A stretch of DNA of 8,658 nt from Vulcanisaeta distributa (GCA_002506645.1 DAXY01000008.1:6357-15014), one strand, 5' to 3'. Positions 1 to 6,528 are shown, counted from the first letter of the stretch. Numbers and translations are program-made. Notes: generated from the letters alone by a model not told the origin.

Positions 1-2100
1 AGGGTTGTTGCGACAATACCTGAGAAGATTAGGGAGCTTAGGGAACTTGCTGCCGAGGTTCCAGGTGTTGAGGATGTGCTTGAGGCAGATATCAGGTTCT
101 CACAGAGGTACCTGCTGGACATGGGTATTAAACCAAGTAACTGGGTCGTCATTGACCACTGTGAGGAGGTTAAGGGTAATTACCAGGTTGACCTGGTCTG
201 CCAGGCCAGGGATAGGCCCAGGATGATCGAGGAGCATAAACTACCCAACTTCAGGGTGCTGGCATTCGACATAGAGGTTTACAACCCAAGGGGTATGCCA
301 AGCCCCGATAGGGACCCAATCATAATAATATCTACCATGACCAGTGAGGATGGCGTTAAGATGTTTGTGGCTGATGACAGTAAGAACGATGCAAAGATAA
401 TTAGGGAATTCATGGACTACTTCAGGAGGTATGACCCAGACATCGTGGTTGGTTATAACAATAATGGTTTTGACTGGCCATACCTAGTGAACAGATCATC
501 AAGGGTTGGCGTTAGGTTAGCCCTATCTAGGATGGGCAACCCACCTGAACAGAGTGTTTATGGGCATTGGTCAATAATAGGTAGGGCCAATGTTGACCTA
601 TACAACTTCATTGAGGAGGTTAGTGAGATTAAGGTGAAGAGCCTGGATAGGGCAGCCGAGTTCTTCGGCATAATGAAGAGGAGCGAGAGGGTCCTCATAC
701 CTGGCCATAGGATATATGAGTATTGGGATGATAAGAGTAAGCGCGATTTACTCCTTAAGTATGCCAGGGATGACGTGGTCAGCACCTACGGCCTTGCGGA
801 GAAGCTACTCCCATTTGCCATTCAATTATCGTCAATATCGGGACTCCCGCTGGATCAAGTCGGTGCAGCCAGCGTAGGCGCCAGGGTTGAGTGGATGATA
901 TTCTATGAGGCGGTTAAGAGGGGTGAACTTGCCCCCAACCGTGAAGAGAGGCCCTACGAGACGTATAAGGGCGCAGTCGTGCTTGAGCCTAGGCCCGGCC
1001 TCCACGAGAACATAGCCGTGATAGACTTCTCAAGCATGTACCCAAGCATCATGATGAAGTACAACGTCTCGCCAGACACGTTAGTCCTTAGCGATTGCAA
1101 TGACTGCTACGTCGCGCCTGAGGTTAATTATAAATTCAGGAAGTCCCCAGAGGGTCTATACCCAGGCCTGCTCAGGGTCCTTGTCGATAGCAGACGTAGG
1201 GTTAGGGAGTTAATGAGGAAGTACCCTGAAAATAGTCCTGAGTGGGTTCTCCTTAATGAGAGGCAGAGGGCGCTTAAGGTCATGGCCAACGCCATGTATG
1301 GGTACTGCGGCTGGCTTGGGGCTAGGTGGTATAGGCGTGAGGTTGCGGAGTCGGTGACTGCGTGGGGTAGGAACTTGCTGAAGACCGTGATTGAGAAGGC
1401 TAGGTCGCTGGGCCTGCCCATAATTTATGGGGATACCGATAGCTTATTCGTCAAGAACATAAGTGATAAGGTTGATGCCTTGATTAACTACATAAATAAT
1501 GAACTCGGGTTTGAGGTAAAGGTTGACAAGGTGTATAGGAGGGTCTTATTCACGGAGGCTAAGAAGAGGTATATTGGTTTAACGATTGATGGTGAGGTGG
1601 ACATTGTCGGTTTTGAAGCAGTCAGGGGCGATTGGGCCGAGATAGCTAAGGATGTCCAGGAGAACGTTGCCGAGATAATCCTGACAACGGGCGATGTTAG
1701 TAGGGCGGTCTCATACGTTAAGTCCGTGATTGATAAGGTTAGGGCATACCAATTCAATATTGATGACGTAATTATCTGGAAGACTCTCGATAAATCATTA
1801 AATGAGTATAAGGTGTTAACGCCCCACGTCGCTGCGGCGAAGCAGTTAATGGAGGCTGGTTATAAGGTTGGTAAAGGCGACATGATCGGTTACGTAATAG
1901 TTAAGGGAGGCGGTGCCAAACTCGCCTATAAGGTTAAGCCCTACATACTCATTAAGGACATTAAGGAGGTTGATGCTGATTACTACGTTGAGAAGCAGAT
2001 AATCCCCGCGGCCATGAGGATCCTTGAGGTCCTGGGCGTTAAGGAGTCGCAGTTGATGGAGGGCAAGGCTGGTAAGTCAATACTTGATTATTTCTCGTGA
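1..2100 (+). CDS. polB: Family-B DNA polymerase, 5'-truncated by the window edge
   Basis: DNA-directed DNA polymerase with 3'-5' proofreading exonuclease. The frame is open from base 1, so the GTG at 76 is internal and the true start lies upstream. The visible part is 699 codons; Pyrobaculum-type enzymes, recalled as about 780 residues, suggest roughly 90-100 are missing. Numbered from codon 76, the exonuclease motifs are Exo I FDIEVYN (D65, E67), Exo II NNNGFD (D133) and Exo III YARDD (Y229, D233). The polymerase motifs are A DFSSMYPSI (D317), B KVMANAMYGY (K401, Y408, G409), C YGDTDS (D453, D455) and KKRY near 497-500. All catalytic residues are present and no intein interrupts motifs A, B or C. 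R11 in QRYLLDMGI aligns with the Arg of the archaeal uracil-sensing N-terminal domain. The C-terminus, GKSILDYFS, resembles a PCNA-binding (PIP) box. The overall sequence resembles Pyrobaculum PolB; the B1 or B3 subgroup is not settled here. Confidence 0.97.
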   Translation, partial: RVVATIPEKIRELRELAAEVPGVEDVLEADIRFSQRYLLDMGIKPSNWVVIDHCEEVKGNYQVDLVCQARDRPRMIEEHKLPNFRVLAFDIEVYNPRGMPSPDRDPIIIISTMTSEDGVKMFVADDSKNDAKIIREFMDYFRRYDPDIVVGYNNNGFDWPYLVNRSSRVGVRLALSRMGNPPEQSVYGHWSIIGRANVDLYNFIEEVSEIKVKSLDRAAEFFGIMKRSERVLIPGHRIYEYWDDKSKRDLLLKYARDDVVSTYGLAEKLLPFAIQLSSISGLPLDQVGAASVGARVEWMIFYEAVKRGELAPNREERPYETYKGAVVLEPRPGLHENIAVIDFSSMYPSIMMKYNVSPDTLVLSDCNDCYVAPEVNYKFRKSPEGLYPGLLRVLVDSRRRVRELMRKYPENSPEWVLLNERQRALKVMANAMYGYCGWLGARWYRREVAESVTAWGRNLLKTVIEKARSLGLPIIYGDTDSLFVKNISDKVDALINYINNELGFEVKVDKVYRRVLFTEAKKRYIGLTIDGEVDIVGFEAVRGDWAEIAKDVQENVAEIILTTGDVSRAVSYVKSVIDKVRAYQFNIDDVIIWKTLDKSLNEYKVLTPHVAAAKQLMEAGYKVGKGDMIGYVIVKGGGAKLAYKVKPYILIKDIKEVDADYYVEKQIIPAAMRILEVLGVKESQLMEGKAGKSILDYFS

Positions 2101-2124
2101 AAAATTAAGCGCGTTTTTAACTAA
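2101..2124. terminator. Bidirectional T-rich termination region between polB and dnaG
   Basis: This 24-bp gap separates two convergent stop codons. Five T's on the + strand at 2114-2118 follow the polB stop. Five A's at 2100-2104 read as a T5 run on the minus strand just beyond the dnaG stop. Archaeal RNA polymerase commonly terminates at short T-runs without a hairpin, so each run could end one transcript. No strong GC-rich stem is visible. The assignment rests on position and base composition only. Confidence 0.45.
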
Positions 2125-3474
2125 TCACTTACTTACGCCGGCCCCTAACTTGCTTAGGTACTCGTCTATTGTCATTATCAGCATGTCTGTGGGCACCTTC
2201 GTTATGTTACCCACCCTGGACATTATTAGTAACTTAACGCCCTTACCAGACGCGATATCCACCAGGCGCTGCGTACAAACTCCATCAAATACTATGGCAT
2301 AGGCGTTTGGCAATTGCTGTAGTGTATCGACGAGATCCCTCACGGGTATCCTCTTTATTTCGGTCCAGTGGTCATCATATATAATGGCCTCCAGGGTCCC
2401 GCCTAGCTTCCTCATCTCATCAATAACGTTTGGAGGTAGTTGGGGCAGTTCAGGGCTTGGTCGGGGCTGAGACGTCTGCTGTGTTGTCTGCGCGGTCACC
2501 GCCTGCGTTGGTTGTGCCGTGGCTTGGACCTTCTCCGTGGGTTGTGGTTGCTCCTGTACTGTGACCTCTATGGCCTGGGCCTGTGGCACCTCCTGCTGCA
2601 CCTGCTGCCTAGCCTCCTCAATTAACTTCCTCTCCCTCTTCTCAAGGCTGGCCAGGTACTCCTCGGCAGGTACCTTATTCCTGAGGGCCTTGGTTATCTC
2701 CTTCGCCGCTAACTGCTCAACCTCCTTACCAGGTGGTGCCCTGGCTATGTAATCAATGTCCGCGTACTTAAGTAATTCCCTAAGCAGCATCTCGCCACCC
2801 CTATCCCCATCTACGAAGGCTATCGTGGTCTTCCTCTTGCTGAGGTCGATCACTGTCTTCGGAATACCACCGCTTGAGCCTCCTAGACCAATCACGTTCT
2901 TAAAGCCGTGCTTGACTAAGTTGAGTACGTCAGCCCTGCCCTCAACGATTATTATCGTGTCTGCAGTATCAACCTCAGGCCCTGCGGGTAATTTCTCTGG
3001 CCCATACTCAATGACCTCTGTCTCCCTAATGCTCTCCATGAACTTCGTGATCAACTCCTTAGTGTCCGGCAGCGCCTCATGTTCAACAAGCTTAAGCAAT
3101 TCCCTGGCCCTATCGAAGATCTTCCTCCTCTTCTCCTCCCTGAGATCCTTAATCTCAATAACCTGGACCTTGGCGTTGTATGGCCCTACCTTATCCACGG
3201 TCTCTATCATCGCCGCAACGAGCGCCGTCTCGTACCTATCCAGGTTCGATGGTATGTAGACCTTGCCAACGGTCTTATCGCCCTTATACTCGGTCTCAAC
3301 CTCGATCCTGCCAATCCTGCCGCTCATCTGAAGCTCTCTGAGGTCAAGTTCATTACCCAGTAAGCCCTCTGTTTGACTAAATAGTGCGCCTATTATGTCG
3401 TACTTCTCCACCGTTCCCTGAACCTCCACATTGGCGATTATTAGGTACTTAGCCACGATCGTTAAAGCCCCCAT
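2125..3474 (-). CDS. dnaG: Archaeal DnaG primase (Toprim protein, exosome-associated family)
   Basis: Archaeal DnaG is a Toprim-domain primase homologue, reported both to synthesise RNA primers and to bind the archaeal RNA exosome. The 449-residue protein has a conserved N-terminal domain (about 9-115) and a helical stretch, then YGPEKLPAGPEVD (157-169). The Toprim core follows: VEGRAD (E178, D182), GLGGSSGGIP, and the metal-binding VDGDRGG (D222, D224). Residues 271-292 are a charged helix. A Gln/Pro/Thr-rich linker runs to about 347, then a conserved C-terminal domain contains YAIVFDGVCTQRLVD (392-406). The usual order matches Sulfolobus DnaG, but the linker is much longer. The ATG at 3474 has a weak GGTG five bases upstream. 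A GTG at 3456 would give MAKYLII, closer to where relatives begin. The gene converges on polB and diverges from map. Confidence 0.96.
   Translation of the reverse strand: MGALTIVAKYLIIANVEVQGTVEKYDIIGALFSQTEGLLGNELDLRELQMSGRIGRIEVETEYKGDKTVGKVYIPSNLDRYETALVAAMIETVDKVGPYNAKVQVIEIKDLREEKRRKIFDRARELLKLVEHEALPDTKELITKFMESIRETEVIEYGPEKLPAGPEVDTADTIIIVEGRADVLNLVKHGFKNVIGLGGSSGGIPKTVIDLSKRKTTIAFVDGDRGGEMLLRELLKYADIDYIARAPPGKEVEQLAAKEITKALRNKVPAEEYLASLEKRERKLIEEARQQVQQEVPQAQAIEVTVQEQPQPTEKVQATAQPTQAVTAQTTQQTSQPRPSPELPQLPPNVIDEMRKLGGTLEAIIYDDHWTEIKRIPVRDLVDTLQQLPNAYAIVFDGVCTQRLVDIASGKGVKLLIMSRVGNITKVPTDMLIMTIDEYLSKLGAGVSK
2440..2607 (-). other. Gln/Pro/Thr-rich low-complexity linker inside DnaG
   Basis: Residues 290-345 of DnaG contain 17 glutamines in 56 positions, with many Pro, Thr and Ala. 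The segment lies between the Toprim half and the conserved C-terminal domain, both of which look intact. It is predicted to be flexible or disordered. The opposite strand appears to code for Leu/Arg/Cys-rich peptides here, but that is only the antisense of Gln codons. Confidence 0.85.
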
Positions 3475-3506
3475 TACGACACCAAGTACTTCATGGCTGA
3501 ACTAGG

Positions 3507-3514
3507 TTAAAATA
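3507..3514 (-). promoter_or_regulatory. TATA-like box for dnaG
   Basis: On the minus strand this reads TATTTTAA. Its centre is about 36 bases upstream of the dnaG ATG at 3474, so transcription starting 24-27 bases downstream would leave a leader of roughly 10-12 bases. That leader would include the weak GGTG ribosome-binding match. Short arms AACTA (3500-3504) and TAGTT (3513-3517) flank and partly overlap it. Confidence 0.45.
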
Positions 3515-3534
3515 GTTTCTCTTGGCAAAACCAA

Positions 3535-3543
3535 TTATTAAAA
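3535..3543 (+). promoter_or_regulatory. Distal TATA-like box for map
   Basis: TTATTAAAA is centred about 30 bases upstream of the TTG at 3569. A start site 24-30 bases downstream would give a leaderless or almost leaderless message beginning at that TTG. Support is positional only. Confidence 0.35.
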
Positions 3544-3552
3544 GGGCAAGGC

Positions 3553-3560
3553 TATTTAAG
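3553..3560 (+). promoter_or_regulatory. Proximal TATA-like box for map
   Basis: TATTTAAG is centred about 25 bases upstream of the in-frame GTG at 3581. It is only 13 bases from the TTG at 3569, too close to transcribe that codon. If this box is the one used, the protein would start at 3581 from a leaderless message. Confidence 0.4.
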
Positions 3561-3568
3561 GGGTCAAT

Positions 3569-4486
3569 TTGGCGTATCACGTGTCTGCGGACTTATTGAA
3601 GATTTACGAAAGGCTGGGCGCCATAGCCAGGGACGCCCTCAACTACGCAATGTCCATAGTGGAGCCTGGGATGCCCATACTAGAGCTTTGTGAGAGGGTT
3701 GAGAATAGGATTAGGCAGGGTGGTGCGAGGCCAGCGTTTCCCGTTAATGTCAGCATTAACGAGGTTGCAGCCCACTACACGGCCACCATAGGTGATAAGT
3801 CCGTGATACCGAGGGATGCCGTGGTTAAAATAGACCTTGGGGCCCACATCGATGGCTACATAGTGGATACCGCGGTTACCGTTTCATTCAACCCAATGTA
3901 CAATCAATTAATTAAGGCATCCATGAAGGCGTTGGAGGCAGCCCAATTTAGTATGAGGCCAGGGACTACATTAACGTCGGTTGGCGCTCAAATAGAGAGG
4001 GCTATCAAGTCCTTCGGGTTTAAACCAATTAAGAACCTAAGTGGTCACTTGATAAGGAGGTACGTACTCCACGCGGGTAAGTCAGTCCCTAATTACGATA
4101 ATGGCGATAGGCAGAAAATGGTTGAGGGTGAGGTGTATGCTGTCGAGCCATTCTCAACGAATGGCGCTGGTTACGTGGATGATGGGGCCCAGGTCACGAT
4201 TTATCACCTACTCAAGAACCCAAGCCCCAGGGACCCTCACTACGACGTCCTCTCGTACATATATAATGAGATAGGTCCATTACCATTTACGCCGAGGTGG
4301 CTTGTGGACAAATTCGGTAGTGAGGTTGGTAATATAATAAGTGAGTTGTACGTGAAGGACCAGATTTACGGCTACCCAGTGCTGATCGAGCATGGTAAGG
4401 GCTTGGTTGCCCAGGTCGAGGATACCTTCGTAATAACTAGGGACGGCGCGATACCGGTCGTTAACGTACTTTCCCTACTGAGGTAA
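3569..4486 (+). CDS. map: Methionine aminopeptidase, type II archaeal
   Basis: Cytosolic dimetal enzyme that removes the initiator methionine from new proteins. Length is 305 residues, normal for archaeal MAP (about 295-305). By alignment from memory with Pyrococcus furiosus MAP, the metal ligands are D89 (KIDLGAHIDG), D100 (IVDTAVTV), H160 (LSGHLIRRY), E193 (AVEPFSTNG) and E284 (AQVEDT). H69 in AAHYTATIGD and H168 in LHAG are the other active-site histidines. The helical insertion of type II enzymes (about 205-270) is present, with LPFTPRWL. One oddity is that the last motif reads EDT where most relatives have EHT. The start is uncertain: TTG at 3569 gives MAYHVSADLL, while GTG at 3581 gives MSADLLKIYE, nearer the Pyrococcus N-terminus. 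It diverges from dnaG and converges on uppS with 7 bp between stops. Confidence 0.95.
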   Translation: MAYHVSADLLKIYERLGAIARDALNYAMSIVEPGMPILELCERVENRIRQGGARPAFPVNVSINEVAAHYTATIGDKSVIPRDAVVKIDLGAHIDGYIVDTAVTVSFNPMYNQLIKASMKALEAAQFSMRPGTTLTSVGAQIERAIKSFGFKPIKNLSGHLIRRYVLHAGKSVPNYDNGDRQKMVEGEVYAVEPFSTNGAGYVDDGAQVTIYHLLKNPSPRDPHYDVLSYIYNEIGPLPFTPRWLVDKFGSEVGNIISELYVKDQIYGYPVLIEHGKGLVAQVEDTFVITRDGAIPVVNVLSLLR

Positions 4487-4493
4487 GAGGAAA

Positions 4494-5210
4494 TCAACTA
4501 CCAAACCTCCTCTCCCTCCTTGCATAATCATCGAGTGCCTGCTTGAGGTCTTCCTTGGTTATTTCCGGCCAATACTTATTTAGGATGTATAGCTCGGAAT
4601 ATGCCGCCTCATATAGTAGGAAATTACTTATCCTATGCTCACCGCCTGTTCGAATTATCAGGTCAGGCTCGGGATACGGCTCATCACCGGCGTATAAGTA
4701 CCTAAGCAGTAACTCCTCGTTTAAGTCGCTTATACGCAATTTACCACTACTATAATCAATTATTAATTTCTTAACGGCATCGATTATTTCCTGCCTACCG
4801 CCATAAACAACGGCCAGGTTTAGGTAGTGATCCGAGTAATTGGCTGTGGCCCTCTCGGTGAGCTCGATTTCCCTACGTACATACTCGGGTAGGAGCCATG
4901 TCCTGCCAATAACCCTAACCCTAACCCTATTCCTGTGAATCCTCTCGTCATTCCTAACCTTGACCAACTTCTCCTTAAGCAACCCATATAGCAGCTCCAG
5001 CTCTGACCTGGGTCTCCTGAGGAAATTCTCCGTAGATAATACGTAGACCGTGACTATCCTTATGCCGAAGTCCAACGCCCACCCTAAGAACTCCTCGACC
5101 TTATCAGAACCTATCCTGTAGGCCTCTGTTATTGGCAAACCAACCTTCCTAGCCCACCTCCTATTTCCATCCGGTATAACGCCGATATGAATCGGCAATG
5201 TCTCAGGCAT
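4494..5210 (-). CDS. uppS: cis-Prenyltransferase (undecaprenyl/polyprenyl diphosphate synthase family)
   Basis: Condenses isopentenyl diphosphate units in cis onto an allylic diphosphate to build long polyprenyl diphosphate. In archaea this is the precursor of the dolichyl phosphate glycan carrier. The protein has 238 residues, usual for the family. Conserved regions are HIGVIPDGNRRWARK (8-22, catalytic D14), STENFLRRP (59-67), LNLAVVYGGRQEI (130-142), and DLIIRTGGEHRISNFLLY (183-200) followed by AYSELYI (203-209). R187, R193 and E206 match the diphosphate- and metal-binding residues of bacterial UppS. The ATG at 5210 begins two residues before the conserved core. A TATA box 31-38 bases upstream implies a very short leader, and no Shine-Dalgarno is visible. 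Chain length cannot be told from sequence. It diverges from agl3. Confidence 0.95.
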   Translation of the reverse strand: MPETLPIHIGVIPDGNRRWARKVGLPITEAYRIGSDKVEEFLGWALDFGIRIVTVYVLSTENFLRRPRSELELLYGLLKEKLVKVRNDERIHRNRVRVRVIGRTWLLPEYVRREIELTERATANYSDHYLNLAVVYGGRQEIIDAVKKLIIDYSSGKLRISDLNEELLLRYLYAGDEPYPEPDLIIRTGGEHRISNFLLYEAAYSELYILNKYWPEITKEDLKQALDDYARRERRFGS

Positions 5211-5240
5211 TCTATTTACAGCACTGAGTGGATCTATCCC

Positions 5241-5248
5241 TATTTAAA
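5241..5248 (-). promoter_or_regulatory. TATA-like box for uppS
   Basis: The minus strand reads TTTAAATA, centred about 34 bases upstream of the uppS ATG. A start 24-27 bases downstream leaves a leader of about 8-10 bases. The core TTTAAA (5243-5248) is its own reverse complement, so it could also act on the + strand as a distal promoter for agl3 with a leader of about 58 bases. Confidence 0.5.
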
Positions 5249-5288
5249 GTTACGCATTGCTTAACCCCAGCCTTAATTGTTAGGTAAC

Positions 5289-5296
5289 AAATTTAA
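5289..5296 (+). promoter_or_regulatory. TATA-like box for agl3
   Basis: AAATTTAA is centred about 35 bases before the preferred ATG at 5328. Predicted transcription would begin near 5317-5320, leaving a leader of about 8-11 bases. That would cut into the GGAGTGA ribosome-binding match, so either the true start site lies slightly upstream or the message is read with little help from that site. Confidence 0.4.
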
Positions 5297-5313
5297 CCCA
5301 ATGCATTAGTTGC

Positions 5314-5320
5314 GGAGTGA
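5314..5320 (+). promoter_or_regulatory. Shine-Dalgarno match that favours the ATG start of agl3
   Basis: GGAGTGA closely matches the archaeal anti-Shine-Dalgarno complement GGAGGTGA and sits seven bases before the ATG at 5328. This supports that ATG over the upstream in-frame TTG at 5310, which would place this site inside the coding region. Confidence 0.55.
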
Positions 5321-5327
5321 AGACATA

Positions 5328-6491
5328 ATGAGGGTGTTAATACTAGGTATTGATGGGTACCTGGGCTGGGCATTGACGTTAAGGCTTATTAGGAGGGGTC
5401 ATGAGGTCGTTGGCGTTGATAATTTCTACACGAGAAAGGCCGTGGCTGAGGTTGGCTCCGACTCGGCCCTACCAATACTGCCAATGCAGGACAGAATTAG
5501 GGCGGTTGAGGAGGTCTTTGGTGCCAGGATTGAATTCGTGGAGGGTGACGTCACAAATTACGAATTAGTGAGGAGGGTTATTGAGCGATATAGGCCGGAC
5601 ACCATAGTTCACTTTGCCGAGCAGAGATCGGCGCCCTACTCCATGATCGATGTTGAGCATGCCAGGCATACAATAATTAATAACTTAACATCGACGCTGA
5701 ACGTAATCTACGCAGTTAAGGAAGTTAAGAGGGATATGCATATCCTGAAGATGGGCACCTTGGGCGAGTATGGCTACCCAGCGTTTAGGATACCCGAGGA
5801 CGCCTTCATCGACGCCATCATTCAAGGGGTTAGGGATAGGATTGTCGTGCCTAGATGGGCTGGTTCTTGGTATCACTGGTCGAAGGTCTTTGACTCATAC
5901 ATACTCCTATACGCAAACAAGCTGTGGGGCTTAACAATAACGGATTTCCACCAGGGACCTGTTTATGGGACCAGGACCGCGGACATAATCTCTGAGGAGT
6001 TGTTCACTAGGTTCGACGTCGATGACGTCTGGGGCACAGTGATAAATAGGTTCTGCGCCGAGGCCGTGGTCAACCACCCACTGACCATATACGGCAGTGG
6101 GATGCAGAAGAAGGGCTTTACATCACTTGAGGACACTATAACGGCCCTAACGGCCTTGATAGAGAATCCCCCAGAACCTGGTGAGTTTAGGACAGTGCAT
6201 CACTATAGGGAGATTAAGACCCTAAATGAGATGGCTGAACTGGTTAGGAGAGCCGCCAAGCAAGTGCTTGGTTACGAACCCGAGATTACGCACCTGCCCA
6301 ACCCAAGGGTCGAGCCTGAGGAGGACTTACCCTATGAACCCGAGAGGAATATATTGCCTAAGCTCGGTATTTACGGGCTCAGTAGGATTATGGAGAATGA
6401 GGTCGTCACGATCCTCAGGGACCTCGAGCCATATGCCGATAGGATAAAGAGGATAGAGACCCTTTTCAGGCCTAGGGTGAGGTGGAGGTGA
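5328..6491 (+). CDS. agl3: UDP-sulfoquinovose synthase-like NAD-dependent epimerase (SQD1/Agl3 family)
   Basis: Extended short-chain dehydrogenase predicted to convert UDP-glucose plus sulfite to UDP-sulfoquinovose. In Sulfolobus, Agl3 supplies this sulfosugar to the S-layer N-glycan. From ATG 5328 the protein is 387 residues. It has a Rossmann GxxGxxG at 7-13 (GIDGYLG), acidic D31 for NAD ribose, MGTLGEYG (T144, E147) and WYHWSK (Y182, H183, K186, the YxxxK pair). RFCAEAVVNHPLTIYG lies at 241-256 and THLPNPRVEPEED at 321-333. These match plant SQD1 segment by segment, including the Thr/Tyr/Lys catalytic set, which separates it from plain UDP-glucose epimerases. The N-terminus starting MRVLILG and the Shine-Dalgarno favour 5328 over TTG 5310. 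The divergent neighbour makes the polyprenyl carrier precursor. Function is by homology; an epimerase of other specificity is possible. Confidence 0.85.
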   Translation: MRVLILGIDGYLGWALTLRLIRRGHEVVGVDNFYTRKAVAEVGSDSALPILPMQDRIRAVEEVFGARIEFVEGDVTNYELVRRVIERYRPDTIVHFAEQRSAPYSMIDVEHARHTIINNLTSTLNVIYAVKEVKRDMHILKMGTLGEYGYPAFRIPEDAFIDAIIQGVRDRIVVPRWAGSWYHWSKVFDSYILLYANKLWGLTITDFHQGPVYGTRTADIISEELFTRFDVDDVWGTVINRFCAEAVVNHPLTIYGSGMQKKGFTSLEDTITALTALIENPPEPGEFRTVHHYREIKTLNEMAELVRRAAKQVLGYEPEITHLPNPRVEPEEDLPYEPERNILPKLGIYGLSRIMENEVVTILRDLEPYADRIKRIETLFRPRVRWR

Positions 6492-6502
6492 GCCTTAACG
6501 AC

Positions 6503-6514
6503 TTAGGTACCTAA
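6503..6514. repeat. Perfect 12-bp palindrome between agl3 and thrS
   Basis: TTAGGTACCTAA equals its own reverse complement. It begins 11 bases after the agl3 stop and ends 6 bases before the thrS TATA-like box. That is where an operator overlapping the factor-B recognition region would sit. It has no loop, so it would be a poor hairpin terminator. A palindrome of this length is expected by chance about twice in a window this size, so only the position is suggestive. Confidence 0.4.
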
Positions 6515-6520
6515 AATAAA

Positions 6521-6528
6521 TTAAAATA
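6521..6528 (+). promoter_or_regulatory. TATA-like box for thrS
   Basis: TTAAAATA within an A/T-rich stretch (6513-6530) is centred about 28 bases upstream of the thrS ATG. This predicts a leaderless or nearly leaderless transcript, consistent with no real Shine-Dalgarno before the ATG. It suggests thrS is transcribed independently of agl3, 61 bp upstream. Confidence 0.55.

Noticed and set aside
76..78. GTG as the polymerase start codon
   Set aside because: The frame is open to base 1 and the upstream residues (ATIPEKIRELRELAAEVPGV) match the family, so this GTG is an internal Val.
2756..3259. 167-codon open frame on the + strand
   Set aside because: It lies entirely antisense to conserved dnaG sequence; its Ser/Leu-rich translation has no recognisable motif.
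3522..3534. Inverted repeat TTGG-CAAAA-CCAA in the dnaG-map intergenic region
   Set aside because: Arms of four bases are too short to distinguish from chance.
4911..4928. Three tandem AACCCT units identical to the vertebrate telomere repeat
   Set aside because: They lie inside uppS and read AGG GTT three times on the coding strand, an Arg-Val alternation in a predicted beta strand. The common codons AGG and GTT explain the repeat.
5310..5312. TTG as the agl3 start
   Set aside because: It adds six non-conserved residues and puts the good Shine-Dalgarno match inside the gene; ATG 5328 gives the typical Rossmann N-terminus.
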